Notes under the pieces: generated by a model
Told to the model about the DNA's origin: nothing
Database searches by the model: none
The model's input: the letters and a program-made list of their open reading frames with translations, nothing else
Position numbers and translations under genes: made by a program
Assembly: GCF_003605405.2 (NCBI RefSeq)
Contig: NZ_QYTW02000020.1
Span: 34,750 to 98,749 of the forward strand
Source of the DNA: Siminovitchia terrae
GTDB taxonomy: Bacteria; Bacillota; Bacilli; Bacillales; Bacillaceae_C
DNA: 64,000 nt
Reading direction: 5' to 3'
Shown: positions 44,593 through 53,274 of the stretch, in pieces
Layout: each line of letters starts with the position of its first letter
How positions within the stretch are numbered: the first letter of the stretch is position 1

Positions 44593-45534
44593 CTATTTAT
44601 AACGAATTCTTGGATCGATCACGGCATATAAGATATCGACCAACAGATTGATCAAAAGAAATGCGACGACCATAAACAACATCGTTCCCTGCACGACTGG
44701 ATAATCACTTGTCTGCACTCCGTTGATAATGAGGCTACCCAATCCACCGAGGCCAAATGTATATTCAACGAGGACCGTTCCTACGATCAGCACCCCGATT
44801 TGGATTCCGGTAACAGTCACCAATGGCACGAGCGCATTTCTAAGAGCATGTTTTAAAATAATGACTTTCCGCGGCATTCCCTTTGCCACCGCTGTTTGAA
44901 TATAATTCGTGTTCATCACTTCGATCATTCCGCTTCTTGTGATGCGGGAATTGAGAGCTACCATATTAAAACTTAATGCCAATGAAGGTAATAAAAGGTG
45001 GACGAGGTTATCTGTGAATCCCTCACCCGCTCCGAAGGCAGGCAGCAAGTCCAGATGATATGAAAACAGCAAGACCAATAAAATCCCCGTAAAGAAAACG
45101 GGCGAGGAGACTCCGACAAATGCAAACATCGTCGACAAATGGTCCATCCAAGTATTTTTCTTGATGGCAGATAGGATTCCCAGAGGAATGGCAATGATCA
45201 AAGTAAAGATCATGCTCATCACAATCAGCTGCAAAGTGAGCGGCATCCGCTCAATGATCATGCTTGTGACAGATTGCTTCATCTTATAGCTTTCGCCCAA
45301 ATCACCGCTGGCCACATTTTTCAGCCAGATGGCGTACTGTTCCACAATCGGTTTATTAAGATGGTATTTTTCCCGGATATTATCCAACACTTCAGGGGAC
45401 GTTTGATGTCCACCGGCCATGATAAGCGCGGGATCTCCCGGAACCATTCTCGACATGCCGAAGATCAGGATCGAAACAATAAATAAAATAGGTATTAATA
45501 TAAATAGTCGCCTGATAATATAGCTGGCCATCAT
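44593..45534 (-). CDS. Oligopeptide ABC transporter permease, OppB/DppB type
   Basis: 313 residues. MASYIIRRLFILIPILFIVSI start, MVPGDPALIMAG, EAA-type loop YIQTAVAKGMPRKVIILKHALRN and ETTFGLGGLGSLI-like tail (VEYTFGLGGLGSL) are all standard for DppB. Two in-frame ATGs (45532 and 45529) follow AGGAGGTG; either could serve. The upstream ORF extension is part of a dispersed repeat and is not coding. Confidence 0.92.
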   Translation of the reverse strand: MMASYIIRRLFILIPILFIVSILIFGMSRMVPGDPALIMAGGHQTSPEVLDNIREKYHLNKPIVEQYAIWLKNVASGDLGESYKMKQSVTSMIIERMPLTLQLIVMSMIFTLIIAIPLGILSAIKKNTWMDHLSTMFAFVGVSSPVFFTGILLVLLFSYHLDLLPAFGAGEGFTDNLVHLLLPSLALSFNMVALNSRITRSGMIEVMNTNYIQTAVAKGMPRKVIILKHALRNALVPLVTVTGIQIGVLIVGTVLVEYTFGLGGLGSLIINGVQTSDYPVVQGTMLFMVVAFLLINLLVDILYAVIDPRIRYK

Positions 45535-45547
45535 CACACCTCCTGTT

Positions 45548-45671
45548 AAGAAAAGCGCAAGGCGCCCGCCTATCGGCGACAAGCACAAGGCAAATTGCGA
45601 GGAGGCAGTTCTTCAGCCACCACAGCAATTTGACTTGTGACCTCGAGCCGATGGCGCCTGGAGCTAGACAT
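45548..45671 (-). repeat. GC-rich dispersed repeat, copy 1
   Basis: Runs from AAGAAAAGCGCAAGGCGCC to GGCGCCTGGAGCTAGACAT, with imperfect inverted ends AGGCGCC/GGCGCCT. The AAGAAAAGCG end abuts the dppB Shine-Dalgarno. A related copy lies at 63526-63612 beside the MATE gene, and a fragment at about 56461-56489. Resembles intergenic repeats common in Bacillus-group genomes. Confidence 0.65.
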
Positions 45672-45727
45672 AACCGTATACTTGTTTAAATAGAGAACTT
45701 GGACTAATCTTATACTTTCTTTAGTTC

Positions 45728-45742
45728 GGGGGTCTGACCCCC
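45728..45742. repeat. REP palindrome inside the oligopeptide operon
   Basis: GGGGGTCTGACCCCC followed by GATGGTTTAAAGCGTTAATG, the same tail as the other REP copies in inverted orientation. Confidence 0.75.
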
Positions 45743-45812
45743 GATGGTTTAAAGCGTTAATGTATTGAAGGAGGCCTGATTCCTGATGGAACCTCCTGTC
45801 AATGAATGAGAG

Positions 45813-45840
45813 AAACCCCCTTCTTCATTTGAAGAAGGGG
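45813..45840 (-). terminator. Intercistronic terminator/attenuator after the binding-protein gene
   Basis: Reverse strand CCCCTTCTTCA-AA-TGAAGAAGGGG then GTTTCTC, 24 nt beyond the stop. A partial terminator here would give excess binding protein over membrane subunits, a usual arrangement. Confidence 0.7.
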
Positions 45841-45863
45841 AATTTCCATCGATGCTTCTGCTA

Positions 45864-47468
45864 TTATTTCAGTTTAATATCTTTCAAGAATCCATCCCAA
45901 TACCATAATGGAGTAATGTGATAGCCTTCCACATTGTTTGTCATGGCCATCATTTGCTTTTGATGGCTGAGAGTGATCCAAGGAGAATCTTCTGCGATGA
46001 TTTTCTGTGCCTGAATCATCAATTCTGTCCGTTTTTCATCGTCAGTTAATTTATTTTGCTCAGCCAACAGCTTATCGACTTCCGCATTTTTGTAGTTGGC
46101 ATAGTTTGCTCCACCGTCTCCTGTATTATCGGAATGGAATAATGGATGCAAGTTGCCGGATGGATCCGGGAAGTCAGAGCCCCAGTTTTGAATGGCGATA
46201 TCATAGTCTCTTGCTCCGCCAAACGTGCGGGACATCAATTCTTCGCCTGTCAGTTTTTCAATCTCAAGATCAATGCCAAGGGGTTTGACTGCTGCCTGTA
46301 ACGCCAATGCTGCATTCATGCGGAGTGTATCGCCGTCAGTAGAAATTTTCGCTTTGAATCCTTCTGGAACGCTTGATTCCGCCATAAGCTTTTTGGCTTT
46401 TTCAATGTCATAAGAATAGTCTGGCAATTCTTTATATGCTTGCTCCCATTTGTCTTTTGCAAATGTCCACATGACTGGAGGAACTGTTGACCCATCTGCA
46501 GGAATTCCTGCATCTTTGATAATCTGCTTGATGATTTTTTCTTTATCAAGGGTATAGTTCATCGCTTGTCTTACTTTCGGATCGTCAAACGGTTTCCTTT
46601 GTGTATTGAACTCAATTCCGTCAATCAGGTAGCTGTCTGAAGTATCCAGTCTCGCATTATCCATTTCTTCAATTTTTCCAATCAAATCCAATGGAAGTTC
46701 GACTGCGATATTCAATTGGCCTGTTTTCAGTCCGGTAATTCTCGTTGTTCCTTCAGGAATGACTTTGAAGACTGCTTTATCCAAATAAGGTCCGCCATCT
46801 TTATTCCAGTAGTTCTCATTCTTTTCAAGTACAATTTCAGAACCTGTCTGCCAGCTTTCAAACTTGAATGGGCCCGTACCGACAATTCCACCTTCAGGCT
46901 TGCCGAAATTATCTTTATGCTCTTCATAGTAAGCTTTGCTGATGACATGTCCGGCTGTAGTGGCAAGAGCATACTTGAACAACGCGTCCGGTTTAGACAA
47001 TGTCATCTTGACTGTCCAGTCATCCATTTTTTCGATTTTATCCACGTTATCGAACATCCAGCCTACGTATGAAGCTGTTTTGGGATCCTTGATCCTTTCC
47101 AGTGAGAAAATAACATCGTCTATCGTCATTGGAGTGCCATCGGAAAACTTGACATCATCACGCAGACGATAAATATACGTCAATTCATCCGGGTTCTCCC
47201 AATCTTTCGCCAAATTCGGCTCAAGCTCACCTTTTTCATTGAATTTCAATAATCCTTCGGTAATCTGGTTGACTACCGGGCCGGTGGCAAAATCATAGGT
47301 GAATGCTGGATCGACCGCCACTATATCCTGAGCCAGGCCGATTGTGATCGTTCCCCCAGCTTTGCCTTCTGACTTGGATTCAGAGCTTTTTCCGCCAGAA
47401 CATCCTGTAAAAATAAGCAGCATGAAAACGCTTATCATTACGAGAATCATTTTTGTTTGCTTTTGCAA
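45864..47468 (-). CDS. Oligopeptide/dipeptide-binding lipoprotein (SBP_bac_5, OppA/DppA type)
   Basis: 534 residues. Signal MILVMISVFMLLIFTGCSGG with lipobox FTGC, Ser/Lys-rich linker, then the family-5 binding protein: ITIGLAQDIVAVDPAFTYD, LKFNEKGELEPNLAKDWE, YIYRLRDDVKFSDGTPMTIDDVIFSLERI, GTGPFKFESW, FDDPKVRQAMNYTLDKEKI. Captures peptides for the DppBC-OppDF transporter downstream. TTG start at 47466-47468 with GGGGG 7 nt upstream. First gene of the operon. Confidence 0.93.
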   Translation of the reverse strand: MQKQTKMILVMISVFMLLIFTGCSGGKSSESKSEGKAGGTITIGLAQDIVAVDPAFTYDFATGPVVNQITEGLLKFNEKGELEPNLAKDWENPDELTYIYRLRDDVKFSDGTPMTIDDVIFSLERIKDPKTASYVGWMFDNVDKIEKMDDWTVKMTLSKPDALFKYALATTAGHVISKAYYEEHKDNFGKPEGGIVGTGPFKFESWQTGSEIVLEKNENYWNKDGGPYLDKAVFKVIPEGTTRITGLKTGQLNIAVELPLDLIGKIEEMDNARLDTSDSYLIDGIEFNTQRKPFDDPKVRQAMNYTLDKEKIIKQIIKDAGIPADGSTVPPVMWTFAKDKWEQAYKELPDYSYDIEKAKKLMAESSVPEGFKAKISTDGDTLRMNAALALQAAVKPLGIDLEIEKLTGEELMSRTFGGARDYDIAIQNWGSDFPDPSGNLHPLFHSDNTGDGGANYANYKNAEVDKLLAEQNKLTDDEKRTELMIQAQKIIAEDSPWITLSHQKQMMAMTNNVEGYHITPLWYWDGFLKDIKLK

Positions 47469-47529
47469 CTTTTGTCCCCCTCTCTTACACTTATCAAAAT
47501 TATAATGAACTTTCGGAATTAAGAGTTTT

Positions 47530-47547
47530 AAAAAATGATCATTTTTT
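47530..47547. promoter_or_regulatory. Palindrome in the oligopeptide operon promoter region
   Basis: AAAAAATGATCATTTTTT, perfect 18-bp palindrome, 62 bp before the binding-protein start. Candidate operator; the factor is unknown. The 47469-47806 gene-free stretch shows no other clear structure. Confidence 0.4.
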
Positions 47548-47806
47548 CTTTGAAATTTTATCTAAAATATTAGACTCCAAAGGAAAAAGCCCTCTTTTTT
47601 GAACTGCACCCCAATTGCTAGACTACCATCAAATAATGATATACTCCCCTTAAATGGACAGATTAAATAGTAAAAAAACTTGTTTATCTTAGAGTTTTTA
47701 TGTCCAAAGATAGATTATTATCAACTCCCGTAAATAAGGAAGACTCTCTATTCGTGAAATTTCTTCTATGTATGAAATAACCTGTCTAACTTTATGGTCA
47801 CTTCAA

Positions 47807-48904
47807 TTATAAAGCGCTTTTCTTTTTCTTTTTTTTCAAAACGATGGCGATAACCAAAAGCAGCAATGGTAAACACAACTGGGTAAAGGCCGAGGAATAT
47901 GGGAATGTCAAAAAGTCGTATCGACCTATCTCCATCGTGCTATGTACTCCCCAAAAGGAAAATTGAACTAACAATATTCCCAAAGGCCAGACAATCGGGC
48001 GGTAGTCGGAAAGATTTAGCCATTGGGCTATTCCTAAAGCACAAATATAATAAAAGACAGAGGTTTTAACGAAGGCTCCCGCTATCCACACGGCCATGAT
48101 AACAGCCTCCATGTTTTCGAAAAATCCGGCAACGCTTGCATATCTGCCAACGTTCATCAATGGATAAATTTTGTTTGCAGTTGAATCACCCAACATAAAA
48201 AGAACCAGCAAATGGACAATCACCAGTGAGACCATGACCCCTAAAACTGCAATAAGCCCATATTTCATTCCTTTTTTCGCATTTGATAAATAAGGGAGAA
48301 GAAAAGCGATGATAAAAAACTCCGAAAACCACCCTATGGGTGGAATAGCACCCTTTATAACGGGGAGCCACCCGTTTTCCAAAATCGGTAGCATATTTTT
48401 GGGTTGAAGATCGGGAGCCAAGAAAAAGGAAGAAAATATAATCGGTAACACAAATATTGGAAAAAGCAGCTGACCTGCCCTTGCCATCACTTCCAGCCCA
48501 CCATATATACATAACGCACAGATGAACACCATAGAAGAAATAACCACTACTTGTGGAGTCTTGAATAAAAAGGAGGTTACGATAAATTCACTGTACCCTC
48601 TAACTATCGTTCCGGTCGTATCCAGGTAGAAAACAATAATAAGGAAGCCTATCACCTTTCCCGGTATTTTCCCAACTACAGCTTCACTAATTTGGATAAT
48701 CGTTTTCCCTCGGTGCATATTATGGAGGCTGACTGCCAAATAAATGGCTAAAAAACCTGCAAAAGATGCAAGGATGGGAGATATCCACATATCCCTGCCC
48801 GCAGATTGGGCTGTAAAGCCCGGCATGGAAAGAATGGCAGTGGCAATTACGGCAGGATACAATAATATAGCCATCTGCAAAGCTGATATTTTCCCTTTTT
48901 CCAT
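47807..48904 (-). CDS. Spore germinant receptor subunit B (GerB family), operon 2
   Basis: 365 residues, ten helices, APC-type. KISALQMAILLYPAVIATAILSMPG at the N-terminus, IYLAVSLHNMHRGKTIIQISE, and MNVGRYASVAGFFENMEAVIMAVWIAG are typical of GerXB/GerKB proteins. ATG start with GGAAGTGGG upstream. Last gene of the second germinant-receptor operon; ends in a Lys-rich tail. Diverged from the GerB of operon 1, so a different germinant is likely. Confidence 0.9.
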   Translation of the reverse strand: MEKGKISALQMAILLYPAVIATAILSMPGFTAQSAGRDMWISPILASFAGFLAIYLAVSLHNMHRGKTIIQISEAVVGKIPGKVIGFLIIVFYLDTTGTIVRGYSEFIVTSFLFKTPQVVVISSMVFICALCIYGGLEVMARAGQLLFPIFVLPIIFSSFFLAPDLQPKNMLPILENGWLPVIKGAIPPIGWFSEFFIIAFLLPYLSNAKKGMKYGLIAVLGVMVSLVIVHLLVLFMLGDSTANKIYPLMNVGRYASVAGFFENMEAVIMAVWIAGAFVKTSVFYYICALGIAQWLNLSDYRPIVWPLGILLVQFSFWGVHSTMEIGRYDFLTFPYSSAFTQLCLPLLLLVIAIVLKKKKKKSAL

Positions 48905-48934
48905 TATCCCACTTCCTTTCCATGCTGATGGATA

Positions 48935-49156
48935 TTACTTCCCTATGATCCGGCTGATCGGATGAAATATTGCTTTTTCCAAATCAAGAGGGCCTTTTAT
49001 ATGCTGCAAGTTGAATAAGGATAATATCAGGCCTATCAGAAGAAGGGCAATGAACCCTCCCTTATCCCTTTTTGAATAGTCCTTCATTCTTGGCCATTGC
49101 AAAATAACGATCACTGCAACAACTGCTGCTGTACCGAAGAATTGTCCCCACTCCAT
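48935..49156 (-). CDS. Small two-helix membrane protein of a ger operon (D-subunit type)
   Basis: 73 residues: helix 1 WGQFFGTAAVVAVIVILQWP, a Lys/Arg-rich loop MKDYSKRDKGG, helix 2 FIALLLIGLILSLFN, basic tail. It sits 2 nt after the GerC stop and 30 nt before GerB. Small two-helix D proteins are known in some GerA-type operons and tune receptor activity; position and topology fit. The first ger operon in this window has no equivalent. Confidence 0.75.
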   Translation of the reverse strand: MEWGQFFGTAAVVAVIVILQWPRMKDYSKRDKGGFIALLLIGLILSLFNLQHIKGPLDLEKAIFHPISRIIGK

Positions 49157-49158
49157 CG

Positions 49159-50352
49159 TTATTTCTCTTCCTTTGCTTTAATGGGCTCATTGATATATCC
49201 CTGTCTGCGAATAGATGCCTTGATGTGAAATTCCGTCTTTACTTCCGGAAAAACTTCTTCCCACCGGTCTTTGACCTTCTTCCATTGCTGTGGATATTTC
49301 CGATGAAATGCCCTGCCGTATTCCACAACATCCAATCCATGATCCTGCGCCTCCTCTATTGCCTGGCGAATCCGTCCTTCCACTCTGTCACTATACGCTT
49401 TCTTTACCTTTCTTTCTGATTCCCCATTATCTAAATCCAATTTTGTTCCATTTTCCACAACGGTCCCCTCGGTAGTAATGTCTACAATCACCTTCCACTC
49501 TCCGTTTTGAATGCGGGGTGTGATATCCACTTTGGTTTTTACTGGGAAAATAGAAATGTTCCCCTTTTCCTCCTCCAGCTCAAAAGTTACGGTATAATCC
49601 TTCAATTTGTCTTTAATCCAGAGCAATCCTCTCGTTGTTGATTTGGGAATCGTTCCTGCCATCCGATCTTCTTTGAACAAAACAGTTCCATCAAAAACTG
49701 CGTATTGGGCTTGCTTTCCGTCGCTTTTTTCCTCTATTTTTAAATAAGGCAAAACAACATTCTGGTCTCGCGACGTTAACATTTTATCAAGGTCCTGAAG
49801 TGTTACGCTCAATCCATGTTTGCTACTAGAAACTTTCCGTAGCGCTTCCGCCGAATAGCGTTCAAGAGTATCCTTCGTATCCAAAACTTTTTTAGCCTTT
49901 CCCCGGCTGACAAATATGAAGGCCCTCTCCCTTGGCTGTGGGTGCCGAAGGAGAAAATCAACGTGCTCTTGTATACCATCTTTGGCCACCGCTTCACCGA
50001 AAATAAATATTTTGCAGCTTCCCCAAAAGACCTTGCGAGGAATTTCAGCTTGGAGCTTCGAAAGGGCATCCGCTAAATTACTTCCTTTATGGTAAGTAAT
50101 CATCGTCGTCTCTTTCCCGCCACCTCCAGTGGTTCCGCCCCCCTCGCTGCCACCTCCCATTGACTTTGGGATAAAAATCTCGAGAGAAAGCTCTACTTGG
50201 CCGTCTTCACTTTTATCAATGCCTGTTGCAGTCACGATGGCCAGATCGTTGACTTCTATCCGGTCCCAGCAGCCGGCAAGGAAAAACATGCCCCCGGCAA
50301 AGACGGCAAGAAAAACAGATTTTTTTACGAAAGAATTTTTCAGCCCCATCAT
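49159..50352 (-). CDS. Spore germinant receptor lipoprotein subunit C (GerC family), operon 2
   Basis: 397 residues. Lipoprotein signal KKSVFLAVFAGGMFFLAGCW with Cys then WDRIEVNDLAIVTATGIDKSEDG, the most typical GerC opening. A Gly/Ser-rich insertion SMGGGSEGGGTTGGGGKETT (about 64-83) follows and is unusual. Later: GSCKIFIFGEAVAKDGIQEHVDFLLRHPQPRERAFIFVS (in part), and the C-terminal DHGLDVVEYGRAFHRKYPQQW. Two or three adjacent starts are possible (GTG 50355, ATG 50352, ATG 50349). Confidence 0.9.
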   Translation of the reverse strand: MMGLKNSFVKKSVFLAVFAGGMFFLAGCWDRIEVNDLAIVTATGIDKSEDGQVELSLEIFIPKSMGGGSEGGGTTGGGGKETTMITYHKGSNLADALSKLQAEIPRKVFWGSCKIFIFGEAVAKDGIQEHVDFLLRHPQPRERAFIFVSRGKAKKVLDTKDTLERYSAEALRKVSSSKHGLSVTLQDLDKMLTSRDQNVVLPYLKIEEKSDGKQAQYAVFDGTVLFKEDRMAGTIPKSTTRGLLWIKDKLKDYTVTFELEEEKGNISIFPVKTKVDITPRIQNGEWKVIVDITTEGTVVENGTKLDLDNGESERKVKKAYSDRVEGRIRQAIEEAQDHGLDVVEYGRAFHRKYPQQWKKVKDRWEEVFPEVKTEFHIKASIRRQGYINEPIKAKEEK

Positions 50353-50371
50353 CACTTAGCCCTCACTTTCG

Positions 50372-51952
50372 TCAATTCTCGGTCTCACCGCCCCGAAGCG
50401 GTCCGGGTTTTTGGTCGGGAGCCTGCCTGTACAAATTCGCATCCCCATCAAAATGAGGGCGTGTGTCCATCATCCAGAAAGGCGATCTCCAAAGCACATC
50501 CTTCAATTCACGCTTTTTTAGTGGTGCCAGCGGTTGCATATAGGGCTCTCCGAAGGATCTCAAAGTGCACAAATGGACAATAATCACCAAAAAGCCAAGC
50601 ATGATGCCCAGCAGCCCCAAAAATCCGGCAAGAAAAACGAGCGGAAAACGAAGAAAACGAATGGAATAGCCGAGGATATATCGGGGAATTAAAAATGAGG
50701 CGATTCCCGTTGTTGCGACCACTATAACCATCGGGGCTGACACAAGTCCCGCCTGCACGGCTGCCTGTCCTATAACAAGCGCACCGACGATGCTGACAGC
50801 AGCCCCGACTTGATTCGGGAGCCTGATTCCGGCTTCCCTCAGCGCTTCCAGCATCAATTCCATAAGGATTACTTCAACCAAGGCGGGATATGGAACACTT
50901 TCCCTTGCAGCAGCAATGCTCAGAAGTAGCGGATCAGGAATCATCTCCTGATGGAAGGTTGTAACGGCTACATAAAGAGATGGAAGAAACAAGGAAATGG
51001 CAATAAATACATACCGCAGCCAGCGGATAATGGTGCCGACAAAATAGCGTTCATAATAATCATCAGGCGCCTGGAGCATTGAGAAAAATGAAACTGGAGC
51101 GATCATGGCAAATGGTGTGCCATCAGTCAAAATAGCTGCACGCCCTTCTAACAAATGGGCGCTTACCACATCCGGGCGCTCCGTTGATAAAATTTGTGGA
51201 AATGGCGAATATGGATTGTCTTCAATCATTTCCTCGACATAATCACTCGCCAGAACCCCATCTATCTCTATCCGCTGCAGTCTTTTCTCAAACTCTTCTA
51301 CCAATGTCGGGCTGGCTATTCCTTCGATATAAGCAAGAACAATACCCGTCTTTGTATATTCACCTATATTGATTGTTTTCATTTTAAGTGCGGGGCTTTT
51401 TATCATTCGCCGCAGCATGGATGTATTTACCTGAAGTGATTCAATGAATCCTTCTCGCGGCCCTCTAATCACCTTTTCGGACTGCGGTTCTTCAATGCCC
51501 CGGATTTCAAATTTAGGCAGACTCAAGGAAATGGCGGTTCTTTCCCCTTCAATCAATAAAATGGGACTACCGCTAGAAATCGACTCAATGCAGTCAGCCA
51601 CAAGAGATACCTGTTTGATATTAGATATGGAGATTGTGTTTTCAATCAACTCTAGCTTTGGCTGGTGCGGTTCACCGATTCCCTCCTTTTGGATAAGCGG
51701 ATATAACACACACTCATCAAGAAGATCCATATCCGAGATGCCATCAATATAAATAATCATTCCCCTAATGCTGCCGAAAATCCGAAACTCTCGGAAAACT
51801 ATATCCCAACAATCCTTATAAATAGATTGAAAAGCCTCAACGTTTTCTTTGAAGCTTTTCCGAAGGGGTTCCTGCGGCTTTGGAATTAGAGCATCATCAC
51901 TTGTTTGCTTTTTTCTTTTTCTCTTTAGTAGCCTTTGCACATTCCGAATCAA
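50372..51952 (-). CDS. Spore germinant receptor subunit A (GerA family), operon 2
   Basis: 526 residues. TTG start with GGAGGG 7 nt upstream. Soluble N-terminal domain with SPILLIEGERTAISLSLPKF, RGPREGFIESLQVNTSMLRRMIKSPALKMKTI (the standard GPREGF..N..LIRRRI element, in part), then membrane half with RAAILTDGTPFAMIAPVSFF, DDYYERYFVGTIIRWLRY, RESVPYPALVEVILMELMLEALREAGIRLP and the end RSFGEPYMQPLAP. Full-length and intact. First gene of gerA-gerC-gerD-gerB. No gene is visible between 51953 and 52166. Confidence 0.93.
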   Translation of the reverse strand: MIRNVQRLLKRKRKKQTSDDALIPKPQEPLRKSFKENVEAFQSIYKDCWDIVFREFRIFGSIRGMIIYIDGISDMDLLDECVLYPLIQKEGIGEPHQPKLELIENTISISNIKQVSLVADCIESISSGSPILLIEGERTAISLSLPKFEIRGIEEPQSEKVIRGPREGFIESLQVNTSMLRRMIKSPALKMKTINIGEYTKTGIVLAYIEGIASPTLVEEFEKRLQRIEIDGVLASDYVEEMIEDNPYSPFPQILSTERPDVVSAHLLEGRAAILTDGTPFAMIAPVSFFSMLQAPDDYYERYFVGTIIRWLRYVFIAISLFLPSLYVAVTTFHQEMIPDPLLLSIAAARESVPYPALVEVILMELMLEALREAGIRLPNQVGAAVSIVGALVIGQAAVQAGLVSAPMVIVVATTGIASFLIPRYILGYSIRFLRFPLVFLAGFLGLLGIMLGFLVIIVHLCTLRSFGEPYMQPLAPLKKRELKDVLWRSPFWMMDTRPHFDGDANLYRQAPDQKPGPLRGGETEN

Positions 51953-52166
51953 GCCCGTTCCCTCCGTTTATAGTTTTTTTTATCTTTCTACACATAAAGC
52001 CAATTATGCAATTAGTTCAAAAAATACCAGAATCTCCAAGTCAGTAAAAAATCAAAGGCAGTTCGAGCCTTTCGCTCAAAGTGACTCAGTCAAAATATGT
52101 GCATTCGAAAATTTAACCTGTTTTTAAGCTTTTGTGGGACCCACTTTTCCAGATGGGTTTTCTACG

Positions 52167-52337
52167 ATCAAATGCGCCTTGGCGTATTTACGCCAGATTT
52201 TATCGAGCTCCGCTCGATAAATTTCCTCTGAAAATCTGTGGATTCAGCCGGGGTTTGAACCCCCACTGAATGGGATACCAATATACATTCATCTCACCAC
52301 TTACAGAAGTGGGAGACTTCTGCTGAATGAAGTTAAA
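52167..52337 (+). mobile_element. tnpB-less IS200/IS605-like element, copy E (internally deleted)
   Basis: 171 bp. Has the left hairpin, the perfect TTTATCGAGC-TCC-GCTCGATAAA hairpin and the complete right end, but lacks the ~25 bp GCATCCGCCGGAGGC segment (reads CTGTGGATTCAGCC). Confidence 0.85.
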
Positions 52338-52398
52338 TGACAGATTTCCCCCCCAATCTTTCTTTGCAATTGGGAAATTTTTAGCACAAAGATAAACG

Positions 52399-53136
52399 TT
52401 AATACTTCAATTTCTTTACATTCCACATAAGCGAATCGACCCCTTTGGAAAAATGAACAACCGGGTCCTCTTCAGAAAAATCCAGGTTTAGGGGAGAGAA
52501 AAGTGTATTCCTTTGAATCTGTACATCCGCCCTTTTCAACAGCCAAGGTTGATGATGAATGTCTCCGTGAAAAATATCTTTTTTATTTTGCGTTGTGTAA
52601 AAACAGTATTTTTCCGTAAGGAAATGATCCAGTGTATCCTTGCTCGGGAAAAACTCATTTTCTTTTGGTGTACAGATTCCATCAAACCGAACAGGCAGAT
52701 TCCTACGCACCGAGTCATAAAAAATGGCGTTCCCTTTCCGTCTTATAGCAATGTCCGCCGAATGGTATGGAAGACGGTACCACCTCTTTGCAATCAACAA
52801 GGAAGCCCAATCGTTTACATCAAGAGAGATGAAAAAAACGCCAGGTTTCCCCTCATGTTTTACATATGTCCGTACGTTCACCTCAGAGAAAGGAGCAACC
52901 ACAGAAAAAAAAGAAAGGCCACGGAAATAAATTCCTTCCATTTCAAATGCCACGATTCCAAGCCAGGCAAATCCGTCATATGTATCAATTTCCAGTACAG
53001 ATGGTATATAAGGACGGAGCAGCTCGGGCTGAACAGGCCAATGTAGAAATAATGTATTGCGCCATGCCTGCCGCATGATCCAATTATTTGGAGGCAGCGG
53101 CAGCAAACGATGCTCGACTTCTTTATATATGTCCAT
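52399..53136 (-). CDS. DUF2071 family protein (YqjF-like)
   Basis: 245 residues from ATG 53134-53136, with AAGGAGA 7 nt upstream. MRQAWRNTLFLHWPVQPELLRPYIP near the N-terminus and the middle block FRGLSFFSVVAPFSEVNVRTYV plus GKPGVFFISLDVNDWASLLIAKRWYRLPYHSAD (in part) are the DUF2071 signatures. The biochemical role of the family is not established; its fold is related to acetoacetate decarboxylase-like proteins. Confidence 0.88.
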   Translation of the reverse strand: MDIYKEVEHRLLPLPPNNWIMRQAWRNTLFLHWPVQPELLRPYIPSVLEIDTYDGFAWLGIVAFEMEGIYFRGLSFFSVVAPFSEVNVRTYVKHEGKPGVFFISLDVNDWASLLIAKRWYRLPYHSADIAIRRKGNAIFYDSVRRNLPVRFDGICTPKENEFFPSKDTLDHFLTEKYCFYTTQNKKDIFHGDIHHQPWLLKRADVQIQRNTLFSPLNLDFSEEDPVVHFSKGVDSLMWNVKKLKY

Positions 53137-53274
53137 GGTCTCGTCTCCTTTCAAGCATAATTTGTGCTTTTTACTTGCCTTCTATCCCTTATCACAATTT
53201 TTCAACGTCGGGACATAGTTTCTTTCATCTGAGCAACAATAAAGACAAGACAAAAGAGATTGGAGGACAAGAGC

